42,937 nucleotides of DNA. Origin: an uncultured Acidobacteriaceae bacterium. GTDB taxonomy: Bacteria > Acidobacteriota > Terriglobia > Terriglobales > Acidobacteriaceae. Positions 42,062 through 42,937 of this stretch are shown in pieces. The stretch is from the NCBI GenBank assembly GCA_903828675.1, contig CAIKND010000159.1, forward strand, positions 1 to 42,937. Direction: 5' to 3'. The notes under the pieces were generated by a model. It did no database searches, had not been told where the DNA came from, and worked only from the letters and a program-made list of their open reading frames with translations. The first letter of the stretch is position 1. Each line of letters opens with the position of its first letter. A program made the position numbers and the translations under genes.

Positions 42062-42085
42062 AATGGACGCCACCTGTGTCCATTA
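42061..42085. promoter_or_regulatory. Second inverted repeat at the hipB start
   Basis: TAATGGAC-N9-GTCCATTA, 8-bp perfect arms, overlapping the hipB start codon. The arms share GTCCAT with the main operator, so it is a likely second repressor site. Confidence 0.55.
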
Positions 42086-42103
42086 TTATGAACGTAATTA
42101 GCA

Positions 42104-42132
42104 ATTATGTCCATAAATGCGGACACTGTCAA
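42104..42132 (-). promoter_or_regulatory. hipBA promoter
   Basis: The minus strand reads TTGACA (42127-42132), a 17-base spacer and CATAAT (42104-42109), a near-consensus sigma-70 promoter. The start point would be near 42097, giving a leader of about 36 bases to hipB. Confidence 0.78.
42108..42125. promoter_or_regulatory. hipB operator TGTCC-N8-GGACA
   Basis: TGTCCATAAATGCGGACA has the same architecture as the E. coli HipB operator TATCC-N8-GGATA. It lies between the -35 and -10 hexamers and covers part of the -10, so bound HipB would block polymerase. Confidence 0.72.
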
Positions 42133-42303
42133 TCAAGAAGTGGTCTGCAAATCCGATTCAGGATGATGGTTTCAGATCTGGGTGAGGAGAAGGGTATTGC
42201 ACACCCTCAAAATGGTCGTTAAGGCTCTTATTGCAACCATATCGAACCCAGTTGACTGTCAGTGTGGTCGCTATTCGCTCCTAAGTCCTTTGCAATGAAT
42301 GAC

Positions 42304-42345
42304 TGGGACGATGGGGCTCGAACCCGCGACCTCTGCCGTGACAGC
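42304..42345 (-). pseudogene. Remnant of the 3' half of a tRNA (tRNA-Asp-like)
   Basis: The minus strand reads CTGTCACGGCAGAGGTCGCG then GGTTCGAGCCCCATCGTCCC. This matches the anticodon loop (CTGTCAC, GTC), variable region (AGGTCG) and T-arm (GGGTTCGAGCCC) of tRNA-Asp. The T-stem is mismatched and the 5' half is absent, so it is not functional. Confidence 0.6.
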
Positions 42346-42458
42346 GAGTCGGAAGCTCGTAACTTATTGAAACCGAGCGTCACGGATGGCTCTTTTTGAC
42401 GCCAAAAGTAATGGTACGGAACCGTTATTGGACCCTTAACGGACCCGCGACCTCTGCC
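42322..42458. repeat. 16-bp direct repeat from the tRNA remnant
   Basis: ACCCGCGACCTCTGCC occurs at 42322-42337 and again at 42443-42458, followed by a further partial GACCTCTGCCC at about 42464. The repeated piece is part of the tRNA-like sequence. The roughly 530 bases between the hip promoter and 42661 have no supported gene. Confidence 0.7.
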
Positions 42459-42660
42459 CTACCGACCTCTGCCCAGTTCGGATTTCCGGGGGCAATTTCT
42501 GATCGTTTTTCGATTGACTTGGAGGGAAGACGAGGCGAATATAAAGGGAAGATAGGAGCGAAACTTCTGCCGCAGATCGGCAGAGGACACGGGTTCAAAT
42601 TGGAAGGCAAGCTTTACCGACGGCAAGTGGCAAGCGGATCTCCGGCCCTGGAGGTGAACA

Positions 42661-42937
42661 ATGTTGATTCTCGTCCCTTTGAAGCCTTTCATTTTCGTCT
42701 GGGGCTTACTCACTGCGATGCTCCTGTTTGGATATGCCGTGTATTGCCTGCAGGAAGGCAGAAACCCGTTTTCGACACAGAAGCACCATGTGCAGCAGTT
42801 CACCGTGGCCGCGCCCAACCAGGCGTGGACGAGGGACATCACCTACATTGCAACCGAGGAAGGCTGGCTGTTCCTGGCTGTAGTGATCGATCTGTTCAGC
42901 CGTAAAGTGGTGGGCTGGTCGATGCGGCCTGACATGC
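42661..42937 (+). CDS. Chimeric open frame: membrane segment joined to IS3-type transposase core (runs off the window)
   Basis: From ATG 42661, with GGAGGTG 4 bases upstream, the frame stays open to the window end (92 codons). Residues 1-30 are a hydrophobic segment ([20 protein letters not shown] and LFGYAVYCL). From about residue 46 it reads [20 protein letters not shown] then [20 protein letters not shown]. This is the start of the rve/DDE integrase core of IS3-family OrfB, with the first catalytic Asp in TRDITYI. The usual N-terminal HTH_21 part of OrfB is missing. Either a truncated IS fused by chance to another gene start, or an IS insertion junction near 42785. Confidence 0.72.
   Translation, partial: MLILVPLKPFIFVWGLLTAMLLFGYAVYCLQEGRNPFSTQKHHVQQFTVAAPNQAWTRDITYIATEEGWLFLAVVIDLFSRKVVGWSMRPDM

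Noticed and set aside
42396..42905. 169-codon plus-strand frame overlapping the transposase core
   Set aside because: It reads the transposase region out of frame and has no ribosome binding site; the frame from 42661 is the coherent one.

Overview
The window looks like chromosome of an acidobacterium (Acidobacteriota, probably class Terriglobia). This is an inference from family content: a kumamolisin-type S53 protease, GH5 and GH36 enzymes, many signal-peptide proteins of unknown function, a stand-alone hypCDE cluster, and intergenic spaces filled with short palindromic repeats. Base composition is GC-rich except in the last 3 kb, where it drops and coding becomes sparse.

Layout. 1-1.7 kb: a minus-strand tRNA/translation cluster, Thr(TGT)-Tyr(GTA)-small membrane ORF-Thr(GGT)-Gly(TCC)-small ORF-tuf. 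This is a version of the classical tRNA-tufB cluster with two tRNAs in swapped order and two small genes inserted. 1.8-11 kb: envelope and secreted proteins (a CsgG-like protein, an M48 metalloprotease with TPRs, several unknown exported proteins, a GH5 glycosidase, an M23 endopeptidase) and a decayed partial duplicate of a membrane-anchored gene. 11-23 kb: housekeeping and miscellaneous genes (thiL, gltX, a GT4 glycosyltransferase, a PHP-type hydrolase, a LOG-family protein, a TIM-barrel isomerase). 22.8-28.2 kb: an S53 protease and a GH36-type alpha-galactosidase; the latter lies between two 133-bp MITE-like elements. 28.2-31.7 kb: two small proteins and the hypC-hypD-hypE hydrogenase maturation genes, preceded by a perfect 16-bp CRP/FNR-type palindrome. 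31.8-39.7 kb: an exported ankyrin protein, an EfpL/YeiP-like EF-P, glmS, purS, ppa and an APC permease. 39.77 kb: tRNA-Ser(GCT), followed by what looks like a degraded genomic island: a decayed coding stretch, a hipBA toxin-antitoxin module with a readable promoter/operator, a tRNA-Asp-like remnant with direct repeats, and an IS3-type transposase core joined in frame to a short membrane segment at the window edge.

The strongest themes beyond the gene list are: (1) several families of interspersed hairpin repeats (REP-like family A with satellites B and C, and hairpin family D with a conserved 9-nt loop), one copy of which is inside a coding region in frame; (2) regulatory DNA that can be read directly, namely the TGTGA-N6-TCACA site at hypC and the TGTCC-N8-GGACA operator between the -35 and -10 boxes of hipBA; and (3) mobile or chimeric structures (MITE-like pair, gene-fragment duplication, transposase fusion). 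I found no CRISPR array and no clearly new multigene system. The repeat families and the post-tRNA-Ser island are the least explained parts.
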